Assembly: GCF_032154225.1 (NCBI RefSeq)
Contig: NZ_JALDYF010000010.1
Coordinates: 59,681 to 123,680 of the forward strand
Length of the DNA stretch: 64,000 nt
Reading direction: 5' to 3'
From: Psychrobacillus sp032154225
GTDB taxonomy: Bacteria > Bacillota > Bacilli > Bacillales_A > Planococcaceae
In this document: in pieces, positions 32,203 through 42,133 of the stretch
How the letters are laid out: every line of letters begins with the position of its first letter
Numbering within the stretch: the first letter of the stretch is position 1
Translations under genes and position numbers: made by a program
Notes under the pieces: model-generated
The model's database searches: none
What the model was told of the DNA's origin: nothing
What the model saw: the letters and a program-made list of their open reading frames with translations, nothing else

Positions 32203-33483
32203 ATGATGGCACGAGACATAACGGTAGACTATGCAAAAGAGTTGGATAAGCAAGATAGGCTTCGAAAGTATCGCGATGAATTTTATTTGCAACAAGATGT
32301 TATTTATATGGATGGAAATTCTTTAGGGTTGTTATCAAAAAGAGCGGAGCAGTCGCTGCTATTGTTACTCGACTCATGGAAGAATCATGGTATTGACGGT
32401 TGGACGCAAGGGGAGCATCCATGGTTTTATTTCTCTGAAAAGCTAGGGGAAATGTGTGCACCGCTAATCGGAGCAGAAAAAGAAGAAGTGATGATGACAG
32501 GGTCTACTACAACGAATTTACATCAGTTAGTAGCCAGCTTTTATAAACCAGAGGGAACGCGGACAAAGATATTAGCGGATGAATTGAATTTCCCATCGGA
32601 TTTATATGCGATTAGTAGTCAGTTAGCATTGCATGGATACGATCCTGACGAGCATATGAAGTTAGTGAAAAGTCGCGATGGAAATACGCTTCATGACGAA
32701 GATATAATAGAAGCAATGACGGATGATGTGGCACTCATTATATTGCCAGGTGTGCTGTATCGTAGTGGACAAATCTTAAACATGGAAGCGCTTACGAAGG
32801 CTGCGCATGAGCGAAATATTTTAATTGGCTTCGACCTTTGTCATTCTATTGGAGCAGTTCCACATAAGTTAGATGAGTGGGATGCGGATTTTGCTTTTTG
32901 GTGTAATTATAAGCATTTAAATGGAGGACCTGGAGCAACTGGAGGTTTATATGTGAATCGAAAGCATTTTGGCCAAAAGCCAGGTTTAGCAGGTTGGTTC
33001 GGGTCGAATAAAGAAAAGCAGTTTGATCTATCTATTAAAATGACCCCAGCAACGGATGCAAGTGCTTATCAAATTGGGACGCCAAATATTTTAAGTGCTG
33101 CACCATTATATGGCTCACTAGAAATGTTTGCGGAGGCAGGAATGGATACCATTCGAGATAAGTCTATTAAGTTAACAGATTATATGATGTTTTTAGTAGA
33201 ACAAGAGCTGAGTGACTATCAGTTTACGATTGCCAATCCAACGGAAAGCGAACGTCGTGGAGGTCATGTTTATCTCGTTCATGAAGAAGCAGCTCGTATT
33301 TGTAAAGCATTAAAAGAGTATCATGTCATTCCAGATTTCCGTACGCCGAATGGTATTCGTTTAGCGCCAGTCGCGTTGTATAACTCATTTGAAGATGTAT
33401 GGAAAACGGTTCAAATTTTAAAGAGCATAATGAAGGAAGAATCATATAAAAAATACGAAAATAAGCGTGATGTAGTTGCGTAA
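32203..33483 (+). CDS. kynU: Kynureninase
   Basis: 426 aa PLP enzyme. DGNSLGLLS at the N-terminus, GSTTTNLHQLVASFY (phosphate-binding loop), GFDLCHSIGAVPHKL and the Schiff-base Lys ~237 in CNYKHLNGGPGATGGLYV are diagnostic. It cleaves kynurenine to anthranilate and alanine. Together with the next two genes it makes the complete three-step route from tryptophan to anthranilate (kynA, kynB, kynU). The end is 13 bases before the kynA ATG. Confidence 0.95.
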   Translation: MMARDITVDYAKELDKQDRLRKYRDEFYLQQDVIYMDGNSLGLLSKRAEQSLLLLLDSWKNHGIDGWTQGEHPWFYFSEKLGEMCAPLIGAEKEEVMMTGSTTTNLHQLVASFYKPEGTRTKILADELNFPSDLYAISSQLALHGYDPDEHMKLVKSRDGNTLHDEDIIEAMTDDVALIILPGVLYRSGQILNMEALTKAAHERNILIGFDLCHSIGAVPHKLDEWDADFAFWCNYKHLNGGPGATGGLYVNRKHFGQKPGLAGWFGSNKEKQFDLSIKMTPATDASAYQIGTPNILSAAPLYGSLEMFAEAGMDTIRDKSIKLTDYMMFLVEQELSDYQFTIANPTESERRGGHVYLVHEEAARICKALKEYHVIPDFRTPNGIRLAPVALYNSFEDVWKTVQILKSIMKEESYKKYENKRDVVA

Positions 33484-33496
33484 ATGGAGGAATACG

Positions 33497-34351
33497 ATGT
33501 CTAAAAATATTGCGGGGTTAAATGAACAATTGGAAAATGAAAAAGGAATTCACACTGATTTTCGTGAAGACATGACGTACGGAGAATATTTAAAACTGGA
33601 TGGGATTTTATCTAGTCAAAGACTATTATCTGGTCACCACGATGAGATGCTTTTCATTATCATTCATCAGGTGAGTGAGCTTTGGATGAAGTTAATGTTG
33701 CATGAATTAACTAGTGCGATTGAGGCAATTCAAGAGGATAAAATGCAGGCGGCCTTTAAGATGTTGGCACGCGTAACGAAAATTCAAACGCAAATTATTC
33801 AAGCTTGGGATGTATTATCAACTTTGACGCCAGCAGAATATTTAGAGTTTCGAGATAGCCTTGGCAAAGCTTCTGGTTTTCAATCGTATCAGTATCGCCA
33901 AATCGAATTTGCACTTGGCTATAAGTCTAAGCATATTCTTAAAATTTATGAAAAAGATACAGAGCTACACGAACAGTTAGAGAAAGCATATAATGCTCCA
34001 AGTATTTACGATGTAGCAATCCAAGCATTAGCAAAGGGTGGATTCGAGCTGAACCCAGAAGTGATCAAACGGGATTATTCCGTAACATACGGTGGGGATG
34101 AAACAGTTGCAAAAGCTTGGGAAGAAGTGTATCGAAATGTCGATAAACATTGGAACTTATATCAATTAGCAGAGAAGCTTGTAGATGTAGAAGATTGGCT
34201 ACAGCAATGGCGTTTCCGTCATATGAAAACAGTGGAACGTATTATTGGATTTAAAACGGGGACAGGTGGATCGTCTGGAGTAAATTATTTGAAGCAAGTA
34301 CTAGACCATCGTTTCTTCCCGGAGCTATGGGATGTAAGAACAAGTTTGTAG
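33497..34351 (+). CDS. kynA: Tryptophan 2,3-dioxygenase
   Basis: 284 aa. Family motifs: YGEYLKLDGILSSQ, DEMLFIIIHQVSELWMKLMLHE, SGFQSYQYRQIEFALGYK, WRFRHMKTVERIIGFKTGTGGSSGV. The last holds the proximal haem His. It oxidises L-tryptophan to N-formylkynurenine using haem iron. ATG 33497 has GGAGG seven bases upstream; a longer frame overlapping kynU exists but lacks a ribosome site. Confidence 0.95.
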   Translation: MSKNIAGLNEQLENEKGIHTDFREDMTYGEYLKLDGILSSQRLLSGHHDEMLFIIIHQVSELWMKLMLHELTSAIEAIQEDKMQAAFKMLARVTKIQTQIIQAWDVLSTLTPAEYLEFRDSLGKASGFQSYQYRQIEFALGYKSKHILKIYEKDTELHEQLEKAYNAPSIYDVAIQALAKGGFELNPEVIKRDYSVTYGGDETVAKAWEEVYRNVDKHWNLYQLAEKLVDVEDWLQQWRFRHMKTVERIIGFKTGTGGSSGVNYLKQVLDHRFFPELWDVRTSL

Positions 34352-34361
34352 GGGGATGGCA

Positions 34362-34988
34362 ATGGAAAAACGCTGGATAGATATTTCGCAAAGCTTTTCA
34401 AATAAAATCGGTACTTGGCCTGGTGATACGCCATTTCAATTTGAAGTAGCATTTTCAAAAGAGCAAACCGGCTCCGTAAATATCGGCCGTTTCACAACGA
34501 GTGTACATACTGGAACGCATGCAGATGCACCTTTCCATTTTGACAGTGATGCACCAACGATTGAACAACTAGATATTAATGTGTATATTGGGCGTGCAAA
34601 AGTAGTTGATGTAACTGGATTTGAGACAATTGGACGAGAAGAATTACAAGCATTTGAGTTAGATGGCGTCGAGCGCTTACTTTTAAAAACTGCAAAACAT
34701 GTATGTGCCGAACAGTTTCCAACACAAATACCTGTGCTAAAAGAAAATATTGGTGCTTTCTTAAAGGAAAAAGGAATCTTTTTAATCGGGGTCGACCATC
34801 CATCGGTAGACGCATTAGATGATAAACAATTGCTTACTCATCACGCACTGTATCAACATGGGGTACATATTTTAGAAAACTTGCTTTTACAAGATGTGTC
34901 ACCCGGAGATTATGAATTGATTGCCTTGCCTTTGAAAATTCAAGGAGCAGATGGTAGTCCGGTGCGAGCAGTAATTCGAGCGATGTAA
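34362..34988 (+). CDS. kynB: Kynurenine formamidase
   Basis: 208 aa cyclase-like metal enzyme. The motif HTGTHADAPFHFD supplies the metal-binding residues; GTWPGDTPF and GVDHPSVDALD are typical of KynB. It hydrolyses N-formylkynurenine to kynurenine. ATG 34362 is chosen since AGGGGG (34350-34355) is six bases upstream; ATG 34356 abuts that site. Translation is probably coupled to kynA, whose stop overlaps the ribosome site. Confidence 0.92.
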   Translation: MEKRWIDISQSFSNKIGTWPGDTPFQFEVAFSKEQTGSVNIGRFTTSVHTGTHADAPFHFDSDAPTIEQLDINVYIGRAKVVDVTGFETIGREELQAFELDGVERLLLKTAKHVCAEQFPTQIPVLKENIGAFLKEKGIFLIGVDHPSVDALDDKQLLTHHALYQHGVHILENLLLQDVSPGDYELIALPLKIQGADGSPVRAVIRAM

Positions 34989-35094
34989 TTTTGACGAAAC
35001 TGTGATTTTTATGGATTTGTGAGGTAAGTCATACCAGATAGCTCATATTCCGTTTATACTAGAAGGAGCGAAAAATTCTAGAGGAGTGGGCATA

Positions 35095-36489
35095 TTGAAA
35101 AAGGTAGTTGTAATAGGTGGGGGAATTACAGGTCTTTCTACAATGCACTATTTGCAAAAGCTGAAATTAGAAAAAGCATTGGATATAGAATTAGTTCTAG
35201 TTGAATCGAATGATTATTTAGGTGGAAAAATCTACTCGGTGCAGAACGCAGATTTTATTATGGAGACAGGAGCAGACTCAATTGTTGCACGCAATGAAGG
35301 GGTCATGCCTTTAGTCGAGGATTTACAATTGCAGGACGAACTTGTTTATAACGGAACAGGCATTTCCTATATTTATACAAACAATGAACTGCATGCAATT
35401 CCAGCGGACACGGTGTTTGGTATTCCAACAAGTGAGGAATCCCTGGAAAGTAGTACATTAGTTTCCGATGAAGGGAAAATGGAAGCGTTAAAAGATTTTG
35501 AATTGAAAAATGAAAGCTTTACAAAAGAAAGCTCGATAGGCTCATTTTTAGAGCATTTCCTAGGGAAAGAGCTAGTCGAAAAACAAATTGCTCCAGTGCT
35601 ATCAGGTGTCTATTCAGGTGATTTGAATAAGCTAACAATGGCGTCTACTCTACCTTATTTAATTGATTATAAAAACGAATATGGAAGTATTATTAAAGGA
35701 TTAGAGGAAAATAAAGAACAATTCCAAGCTGCTGCCAATAAAAAATTCATCTCTTTTCAAAATGGACTTTCTGGGTTGATCAATCGACTTGAGGAAGAAC
35801 TAAGTGATTCTACTATTTTAAAAAGTATGGACACGACGAAAGTGACTAAAAATGACCGAGGATACGAAATTTCATTTTCAAATCATGAGACAATTACAGC
35901 AGACTATGTTGTATTGACAACTCCGCATAATGTAGCTCAAGCGTTATTGCAGCAGGATGAATTAGATGCTGATTTTAATAAGCTGAAAAATTCATCGCTC
36001 ATTAGCATTTATCTTGGCTTTGATATTCCGGACGATCAGCTTCCTGCAGATGGCACTGGTTTTATTGTTTCTGAAAATAGTGATGTGAAATGTAATGCGT
36101 GTACTTGGACGAGTCGTAAATGGCAGCATACATCGGAGCAAAGCAATTTGTTAGTTCGTATGTTTTATAAGAGCTCGAATCCGGCCTATGAAGATATGAA
36201 GGATATGAGTGAAGAGGAGCTTGTTCAAGTAGCTTTGCAAGATATAGAAAAGAGCTTAAAGTTAACTGGCAAACCTCGAGTTGTTGAAGTGACGAGATGG
36301 AATGACTTAATGCCAAATTATCATTTAGGACATGGTCCGGCAATCAAATCGTTGAATGAAAATATTGCGGCTATGCTACCTAATGTAGTGCTTGCAGGGT
36401 GCTCGTATTACGGCGTCGGAATTGCTGCTTGCATTAAAAATGGAAAAGAAACTGCAGAACGAATTGTACATGAAGTGGCCAAAATTTAA
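35095..36489 (+). CDS. hemY: Coproporphyrinogen III / protoporphyrinogen oxidase
   Basis: 464 aa. N-terminal FAD motif VVVIGGGITGLSTMHYL, a second FAD-contact GGKIYSVQ, the substrate region METGADSIVARN and a C-terminal FAD contact NVVLAGCSYYGVGIAACIKNG. It oxidises coproporphyrinogen III to coproporphyrin III in the Gram-positive haem pathway (also called cgoX). The TTG at 35095 is preferred because GAGGAG ends 8 bases before it; the in-frame GTG at 35086 overlaps that site. Here it stands alone, away from hemEH, perhaps to supply haem for KynA and catalase nearby (speculation). Confidence 0.9.
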   Translation: MKKVVVIGGGITGLSTMHYLQKLKLEKALDIELVLVESNDYLGGKIYSVQNADFIMETGADSIVARNEGVMPLVEDLQLQDELVYNGTGISYIYTNNELHAIPADTVFGIPTSEESLESSTLVSDEGKMEALKDFELKNESFTKESSIGSFLEHFLGKELVEKQIAPVLSGVYSGDLNKLTMASTLPYLIDYKNEYGSIIKGLEENKEQFQAAANKKFISFQNGLSGLINRLEEELSDSTILKSMDTTKVTKNDRGYEISFSNHETITADYVVLTTPHNVAQALLQQDELDADFNKLKNSSLISIYLGFDIPDDQLPADGTGFIVSENSDVKCNACTWTSRKWQHTSEQSNLLVRMFYKSSNPAYEDMKDMSEEELVQVALQDIEKSLKLTGKPRVVEVTRWNDLMPNYHLGHGPAIKSLNENIAAMLPNVVLAGCSYYGVGIAACIKNGKETAERIVHEVAKI

Positions 36490-36506
36490 TTTTGGCCCTT
36501 TTTTTA
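36477..36506 (+). terminator. Terminator of hemY
   Basis: GGCCAAAA and TTTTGGCC form an 8-bp stem overlapping the last codons of hemY, followed by eight T's. Confidence 0.88.
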
Positions 36507-36550
36507 TGGTGAAAAATAGAAAGAAAATTCACCATTTACAAAATACAATC

Positions 36551-36579
36551 TTGACGCCTCTGTAAAATAAAGGTACGAT
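36551..36579 (+). promoter_or_regulatory. SigA promoter of the SAM-riboswitch operon
   Basis: TTGACG, 17 bases, TACGAT (36574-36579); transcription would begin near 36586, about 25 bases before the aptamer. Confidence 0.8.
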
Positions 36580-36611
36580 TACTCTATTAATCAAAAACTA
36601 AATATTGAATT

Positions 36612-36715
36612 CTTATCACGAGAAGCAGAGGGACTGGCCCTTTGAAGCTTCAGCAACCAGCCGAAAGGTAAGGTGCTAAATCCAGCAGACAGGTAATAGT
36701 CTGAAAGATGAGAAG
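36612..36715 (+). ncRNA. SAM-I riboswitch (S-box)
   Basis: All conserved S-box pieces are present in order: CTTATCACGAGAAGCAGAGG, GACTGGCCCTTTGAAGC, TTCAGCAACC, CCGAAAGGTAAGGTGCTAA, TCCAGCA and GATGAGAAGG. When SAM binds, the closing stem forms and the terminator at 36738-36770 ends transcription. At low SAM, GAGAAGG pairs with CCTTCTT of the terminator. It controls yitJ-metH. Confidence 0.96.
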
Positions 36716-36737
36716 GAGCGAATATTCGTATACTCGT

Positions 36738-36770
36738 AAAGCCTTCTTATTTATAGAAGGCTTTTTTTTT
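36738..36770 (+). terminator. SAM-riboswitch terminator
   Basis: AAAGCCTTCT and AGAAGGCTTT with a 7-nt loop and a T run of nine. Confidence 0.92.
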
Positions 36771-36792
36771 ATTATAGAGAGGATGAGCTTGG

Positions 36793-38652
36793 ATGGGATT
36801 ATTAGAAAAACTAAAAACAAATATGTTAACCGCAGACGGTGCAATGGGGACGATATTGTATTCGTATGGAATTGACTATTGCAATGAAGAGCTGAACATA
36901 GTGAGGCCAGAAATTATAGAGAAAATTCATCAAGAGTATATAACAGCTGGTGCTGATATTATTCAAACGAATACATATAGTGCAAATGCTATTAAGCTGG
37001 CACGCTATGGACTAGAAGGTAATGTGAAGCAATTCAATGAGGCTGCGATGCAAATTGCAAAACGAGCGGCTGCGCCTGGGGGGCAATTTGTATTAGGAAC
37101 TATTGGGGGAATACGGGGTATTCGAAAAATGGATTCTTCATTAGATGAAATTCTTTCAGTTTTAAACGAGCAAGCGGTTCATTTATTATCTGGAAATCCA
37201 GATGGTCTTTTATTGGAAACGTATTATGATTTTGAAGAACTAGCAGCTACTGTAACGCATTTACGAAAGCTGACGGATACGCCAATTATTGCGCAAGTAT
37301 CGATGCATGAGCCAGGAATATTGCAAAATGGGTTATCTTTAAATGATGCTCTACACCAACTGGAAGCTTTAGGTGCGGATGTTGTAGGAGTCAATTGTAG
37401 GCTTGGTCCTCACCATACAATTCAAGCGTTGGAAGAAGTAACGCTTCCTAAAAAAGCGTTCCTTTCCGCTTCTCCGAATGCAAGTTTACTGGATATTGAA
37501 GACGGTCGAATTGTGTATGAATCGGAAGCAGATTACTTTGGCCGGGCGGCACTATTACTGCGTGAAGAAGGTGTGCGACTAATTGGTGGATGCTGCGGCA
37601 CTACTCCAAAGCATATTGAAGCGGTGAAAAAAAGAATCGGAAACTTAGCTCCACTTACGAAAAAAACAGTGACGCCAAAAAAGGTGATTGTTATCCAAGA
37701 AGCGGAGCCAAATAAAAATGAACCCCTTCATAAAAAAGCACTAAAAGAGCGAACAATAATTGTTGAACTAGATACACCACGCCACTTAGATACGACTGTG
37801 TTTATGGAAGGCGCAAAAAAACTATATGCAGCAGGTATTGACGCCGTTACAATGGCAGATAATTCACTAGCTTCTCCTCGTATTAGCAATATGGCTATGG
37901 GGTCGATGTTAAAGCTACAAGAAAATATTCGACCATTAGCGCATATTACGTGCCGTGATCACAATCTAATTGGACTGCAGTCCCATCTAATGGGGTTAGA
38001 TGCACTTGGTATTCATGACATATTAGCTGTAACGGGTGATCCGACGAAGGTTGGCGATTTCCCTGGGGCGACGAGTGTGTATGATGTTTCAAGTATGGAG
38101 CTACTGCAATTAATAAAACAGCTGAACGAAGGTATCTCATTCTCAGGAAAAACGCTTCGCAAAAAAGCAAACTTCTCTGTAGCGGCAGCGTTTAACCCAA
38201 ATGTTCGATTACTTGATCGTGCCGTGAAAAGGTTAGAAAAGAAAATAGATTGTGGGGCTGACTATTTCATTACGCAGCCTGTTTATACGAAAGAGAAAAT
38301 TGAAGAAATTTATGAAGCAACAAAGCATTTGTCTACCCCTATTTTCATAGGCATTATGCCGTTAACGAATATCCGAAATTCGGAGTTTTTACACAATGAA
38401 GTGCCTGGTATTAAACTATCCGACGAGGTGCTGGACCGCATGCGTGCATGTGGGGAAGATAGAGAGCGTGCAACTGCAGAAGGTATTCAAATTTCAAAAG
38501 AGCTGATTGATACGGCAGGTGAATTATTTAATGGAATTTATATTATTACACCATTTTTCCGTTATGATATGTCCCTTGAATTGATTAGTTATATTAAAGA
38601 GATTGACCGTAAGAAAGCGAGAGATAACAACTATGTCCAAACATCTAATTGA
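36793..38652 (+). CDS. yitJ: Bifunctional homocysteine S-methyltransferase / methylenetetrahydrofolate reductase
   Basis: 619 aa fusion. The N-terminal homocysteine-methyltransferase barrel (~1-290) has LTADGAMGTILY and the Zn ligands in GVNCRLGPHH and GGCCGTTPKHI. The C-terminal MetF-type flavin reductase (~320-610) has VELDTPRHLDT, TCRDHNLIGLQSHLMG, AVTGDP and YFITQPVYTKEKIEE. It makes methyl-THF and helps pass methyl groups to homocysteine. Under the SAM riboswitch, and coupled to metH by a 20-base overlap. Confidence 0.95.
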   Translation: MGLLEKLKTNMLTADGAMGTILYSYGIDYCNEELNIVRPEIIEKIHQEYITAGADIIQTNTYSANAIKLARYGLEGNVKQFNEAAMQIAKRAAAPGGQFVLGTIGGIRGIRKMDSSLDEILSVLNEQAVHLLSGNPDGLLLETYYDFEELAATVTHLRKLTDTPIIAQVSMHEPGILQNGLSLNDALHQLEALGADVVGVNCRLGPHHTIQALEEVTLPKKAFLSASPNASLLDIEDGRIVYESEADYFGRAALLLREEGVRLIGGCCGTTPKHIEAVKKRIGNLAPLTKKTVTPKKVIVIQEAEPNKNEPLHKKALKERTIIVELDTPRHLDTTVFMEGAKKLYAAGIDAVTMADNSLASPRISNMAMGSMLKLQENIRPLAHITCRDHNLIGLQSHLMGLDALGIHDILAVTGDPTKVGDFPGATSVYDVSSMELLQLIKQLNEGISFSGKTLRKKANFSVAAAFNPNVRLLDRAVKRLEKKIDCGADYFITQPVYTKEKIEEIYEATKHLSTPIFIGIMPLTNIRNSEFLHNEVPGIKLSDEVLDRMRACGEDRERATAEGIQISKELIDTAGELFNGIYIITPFFRYDMSLELISYIKEIDRKKARDNNYVQTSN

Positions 38653-41600
38653 AGAACAACTGCAAAAGCGAATTTTAATCATTGATGGCGCCATGGGAAC
38701 GATGATACAAAATGCTGATTTATCTCCAGAAGATTTTGGTGGGGAGGAGTATGACGGATGTAACGAGTATTTGAATATCGTAAAGCCAGCAGTTATAGAG
38801 CAGATTCATAGAGAATATTTAGAGGCAGGAGCAGATATCATTTGTACGAATACATTTGGTGGAACTCCAGTCGTGTTGAATGAGTATGATATTGGCAGTC
38901 AGGCGTATGAAATTAATTTAAATGCGGCGCAGTTTGCCAAAAAATGTACAGCAGAATTTTCTACTCCAGAATGGCCACGCTTTGTTGCAGGGGCAATTGG
39001 TCCGACGACGAAAACATTATCTGTTACTGGCGGGATTACGTTTGATGAGTTGCAGCATGACTTTTATGTGCAAGCAAAGGCATTAGTTGAAGGCGGTTCT
39101 GATCTGATTTTATTGGAAACAAGCCAAGATATGCTCAATGTTAAAGCCGCAACTATTGGCATAAAGCAAGCGTTTAAAGAAACGGGCATAGAACTACCTA
39201 TTATGATTTCGGGCACAATTGAGCCAATGGGAACGACACTTGCTGGGCAAAGTATTGAAGCTTTTTATATTTCGATTGAGCATATTAAGCCACTATCTGT
39301 CGGACTTAACTGTGCAACTGGACCAGAGTTTATGACGGATCATATTCGATCGCTTTCGGAGTTATCAGATGGATATGTTAGTTGTTATCCGAATGCAGGG
39401 CTCCCAGATGAAGAAGGTCATTATCATGAGTCACCAGAATCTCTATCTAAAAAACTAAGAGGCTTTGCAGAAAAAGGCTGGCTAAATGTTGTCGGAGGTT
39501 GCTGTGGAACGACTCCAGCACATATTCGAGCAGTTCGAGAAGCCATTCAGGATCTAGCACCAAGAAAGCCTGTTGAAAATAGTCACGGTCACGTCGTTTC
39601 AGGAATTGAGCCATTATTATATGACGATTCGATGCGTCCACTTTTAATAGGAGAACGCACAAATGTAATTGGTTCACGAAAGTTCAAACGACTTATTGTA
39701 GACGAAAAGTTTGAAGAAGCTTCAGAAATTGCACGTGCGCAAGTAAAAGGTGGCGCGCATGTTATTGATATTTGTCTAGCAAATCCAGACCGCGATGAGT
39801 TAGAAGATATGACAAACTTCATGAAAGAAGTTGTGAAAAAAGTAAAAGTTCCTCTAGTAATCGATTCTACCGATGAAAAAGTGCTTGAAATTGCTTTGAA
39901 ATATTCCCAAGGGAAAGCAATTATTAACTCGATTAATCTAGAAGATGGCGAAGAACGATTCGATGCTGTTATGCCATTAGTAAAAAAATATGGGGCAGCA
40001 GTTGTAGTTGGAACGATTGATGAAATTGGAATGGCTGTTACGCGTGAACGTAAATTAGAAGTTGCCCAGCGTTCATATGATTTGCTTGTGAACAAATGGG
40101 GACTCGCTCCAGAAGATATCATTTTTGATCCACTTGTATTCCCGATTGGAACAGGAGATCAACAATATATTGGATCTGCAGTCGAAACAATCGAAGGCAT
40201 TCGTCTAATAAAAGAAAAAATGCCAAGAGCATTAACTATTTTAGGTGTAAGTAATGTTTCATTTGGCCTTCCACCTGTTGGGCGTGAAGTGTTGAATGCT
40301 ATTTATTTGTACCATTGTACACAAGCAGGGCTTGATTATGCGATTGTGAATACAGAAAAATTAGAGCGATACGCTTCTATTCCAGAGCAAGAAAACAAAA
40401 TGGCGAATGAGCTTTTATTTACAACAACAGATAAAACATTAGCTGATTTCACCGATTTTTATCGAGATAAAAAGAAAGAAAAAACAGAAGACGATATTCC
40501 AAAAACAGTTCCAGAACGTCTTGCTTATTATATTATTGAAGGGACGAAGGAGGGGCTTATTCCTGACTTGGAAAAAGCGCTTGATATGTACGATACTCCT
40601 TTGGAAGTTATCAATGGACCACTAATGGCTGGGATGTCAGAGGTCGGACGTCTTTTCAATGACAACCAATTAATCGTTGCAGAAGTTCTTCAAAGTGCTG
40701 GTGTCATGAAAGCATCTGTGTCTTATTTAGAACAATTCATGGAGAAAAAAGAAGATGACTCTGGAAAAGGAAAAATCGTCTTGGCAACCGTTAAAGGGGA
40801 TGTGCATGATATCGGAAAAAACCTTGTCGACATTATTTTAAGTAATAATGGATACAAAGTTATTGATATCGGCATAAAAGTAACTCCAGCTACGCTAATC
40901 GAAGTCATTCGAAAAGAAAAACCAGATATGGTTGGTTTGTCTGGATTGCTCGTGAAATCGGCTCAGCAAATGGTTATTACTGCGCAAGATTTCAAAGAAG
41001 CGGGTATTGATATACCAATTCTTGTAGGCGGAGCAGCACTTTCCCGACGATTCACAGAAACGAAAATATCGGCTGAATACGATGGACCTGTGCTATATGC
41101 GAAAGATGCGATGAACGGGTTAGACATTGCAAATCGTTTACAAAATGAAGAAGAAAAAGCAGTATTACTGGAAGAACTGGATATACAACAGGAAAAGAGA
41201 AAAATAGCAGAAGCTACTCGCTCAGCTAAACAAGCAGTTGCAGTTTTAGCAAAACCTGTGAAAACAGTACGTGAAGATGTTCAAGTTTATAAACCAAAAG
41301 ATCTTCGCCGCCATGTGCTAAAAGATTACTCGGTGTCTCATTTGTATCCATACGTGAATATGCGTACATTAATCGGTCATCATTTAGGGCTAAAAGGATA
41401 TAGTGATAAACTGCTGGAACAAGGAGATAAACGTGCAGTAGAGTTACATGAACTTGCAACAAACTTTCTAGGAGCAGGCATTTTAAAACCATCGGGGATG
41501 TATCAATTTTTCCCTGCGCAAGCAGATGGAAACGATGTTATCATTTATGACCCTAGTGACGCAAAAACTGAAATCGAACGTTTCACATTCCCACGCCAAT

Positions 41601-42070
41601 CAGTAGAACCATTTTTATGTTTAGCAGATTATATAAAAACGGTCGAAAGTGGAGAAATGGATTACGTTGGTTTCATGTTAGTTACAGCGGGGCATGGTGT
41701 GCGTGATGCTGCGAATAAATTAAAAGAGCAAGGGAAGTTTTTAGAAAGTCATGCTTTACAAGCAACTGCGCTTGAATTAGCAGAAGGGTTTGCAGAACGA
41801 ATTCATCAAGAAATTCGAGATCAATGGGGCTTTCCAGACGCAACTGACTTTACGATGCGTGATCGCTTTGCAGCTAAATACCATGGTCAGCGTTTCTCGT
41901 TTGGCTACCCAGCTTGTCCAAACTTAGATGATCAGTCGAAGTTATTTGGGTTGATAAAACCAGAAGATATTGGTGTGCAATTGACGGAAGAGTTTATGAT
42001 GGAACCAGAAGCATCGGTGTCTGCAATTGTATTTGCTCATCCAGATGCAAGATATTTTGTTGTAGACTAA
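38633..42070 (+). CDS. metH: Cobalamin-dependent methionine synthase
   Basis: 1145 aa with all four modules. The homocysteine barrel has DGAMGTMIQ and Zn motifs GLNCATGPEFM and GGCCGTTPAHI. The pterin-binding barrel has LLIGERTNVIGSRKF. The cap and B12 domain has VKGDVHDIGKNLV, with the cobalt-ligand His in DVHDIG, and the reactivation domain has HHLGLKGY plus FSFGYPACPNLDDQ. It makes methionine from homocysteine and methyl-THF. ATG 38633 lies inside the yitJ 3' end and has only a weak ribosome site, consistent with translational coupling. Confidence 0.96.
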   Translation: MSKHLIEEQLQKRILIIDGAMGTMIQNADLSPEDFGGEEYDGCNEYLNIVKPAVIEQIHREYLEAGADIICTNTFGGTPVVLNEYDIGSQAYEINLNAAQFAKKCTAEFSTPEWPRFVAGAIGPTTKTLSVTGGITFDELQHDFYVQAKALVEGGSDLILLETSQDMLNVKAATIGIKQAFKETGIELPIMISGTIEPMGTTLAGQSIEAFYISIEHIKPLSVGLNCATGPEFMTDHIRSLSELSDGYVSCYPNAGLPDEEGHYHESPESLSKKLRGFAEKGWLNVVGGCCGTTPAHIRAVREAIQDLAPRKPVENSHGHVVSGIEPLLYDDSMRPLLIGERTNVIGSRKFKRLIVDEKFEEASEIARAQVKGGAHVIDICLANPDRDELEDMTNFMKEVVKKVKVPLVIDSTDEKVLEIALKYSQGKAIINSINLEDGEERFDAVMPLVKKYGAAVVVGTIDEIGMAVTRERKLEVAQRSYDLLVNKWGLAPEDIIFDPLVFPIGTGDQQYIGSAVETIEGIRLIKEKMPRALTILGVSNVSFGLPPVGREVLNAIYLYHCTQAGLDYAIVNTEKLERYASIPEQENKMANELLFTTTDKTLADFTDFYRDKKKEKTEDDIPKTVPERLAYYIIEGTKEGLIPDLEKALDMYDTPLEVINGPLMAGMSEVGRLFNDNQLIVAEVLQSAGVMKASVSYLEQFMEKKEDDSGKGKIVLATVKGDVHDIGKNLVDIILSNNGYKVIDIGIKVTPATLIEVIRKEKPDMVGLSGLLVKSAQQMVITAQDFKEAGIDIPILVGGAALSRRFTETKISAEYDGPVLYAKDAMNGLDIANRLQNEEEKAVLLEELDIQQEKRKIAEATRSAKQAVAVLAKPVKTVREDVQVYKPKDLRRHVLKDYSVSHLYPYVNMRTLIGHHLGLKGYSDKLLEQGDKRAVELHELATNFLGAGILKPSGMYQFFPAQADGNDVIIYDPSDAKTEIERFTFPRQSVEPFLCLADYIKTVESGEMDYVGFMLVTAGHGVRDAANKLKEQGKFLESHALQATALELAEGFAERIHQEIRDQWGFPDATDFTMRDRFAAKYHGQRFSFGYPACPNLDDQSKLFGLIKPEDIGVQLTEEFMMEPEASVSAIVFAHPDARYFVVD

Positions 42071-42084
42071 ATAATGAGCATAAG

Positions 42085-42133
42085 AAAAGACTGTATACAG
42101 ACTCAGAAACTTGAGCGTGTATACAGTCTTTTT
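42085..42133. terminator. Bidirectional terminator between metH and the SET gene
   Basis: AAAGACTGTATACA and TGTATACAGTCTTT form a 14-bp stem, extended by CTCA/TGAG inside, followed by T's on plus and preceded by A-rich sequence for the minus direction. Confidence 0.88.

Noticed and set aside
39589..40122. 177-codon antisense frame within metH
   Set aside because: Same reason: a mirror of conserved metH coding sequence with Ser/Thr-rich translation typical of antisense shadows.
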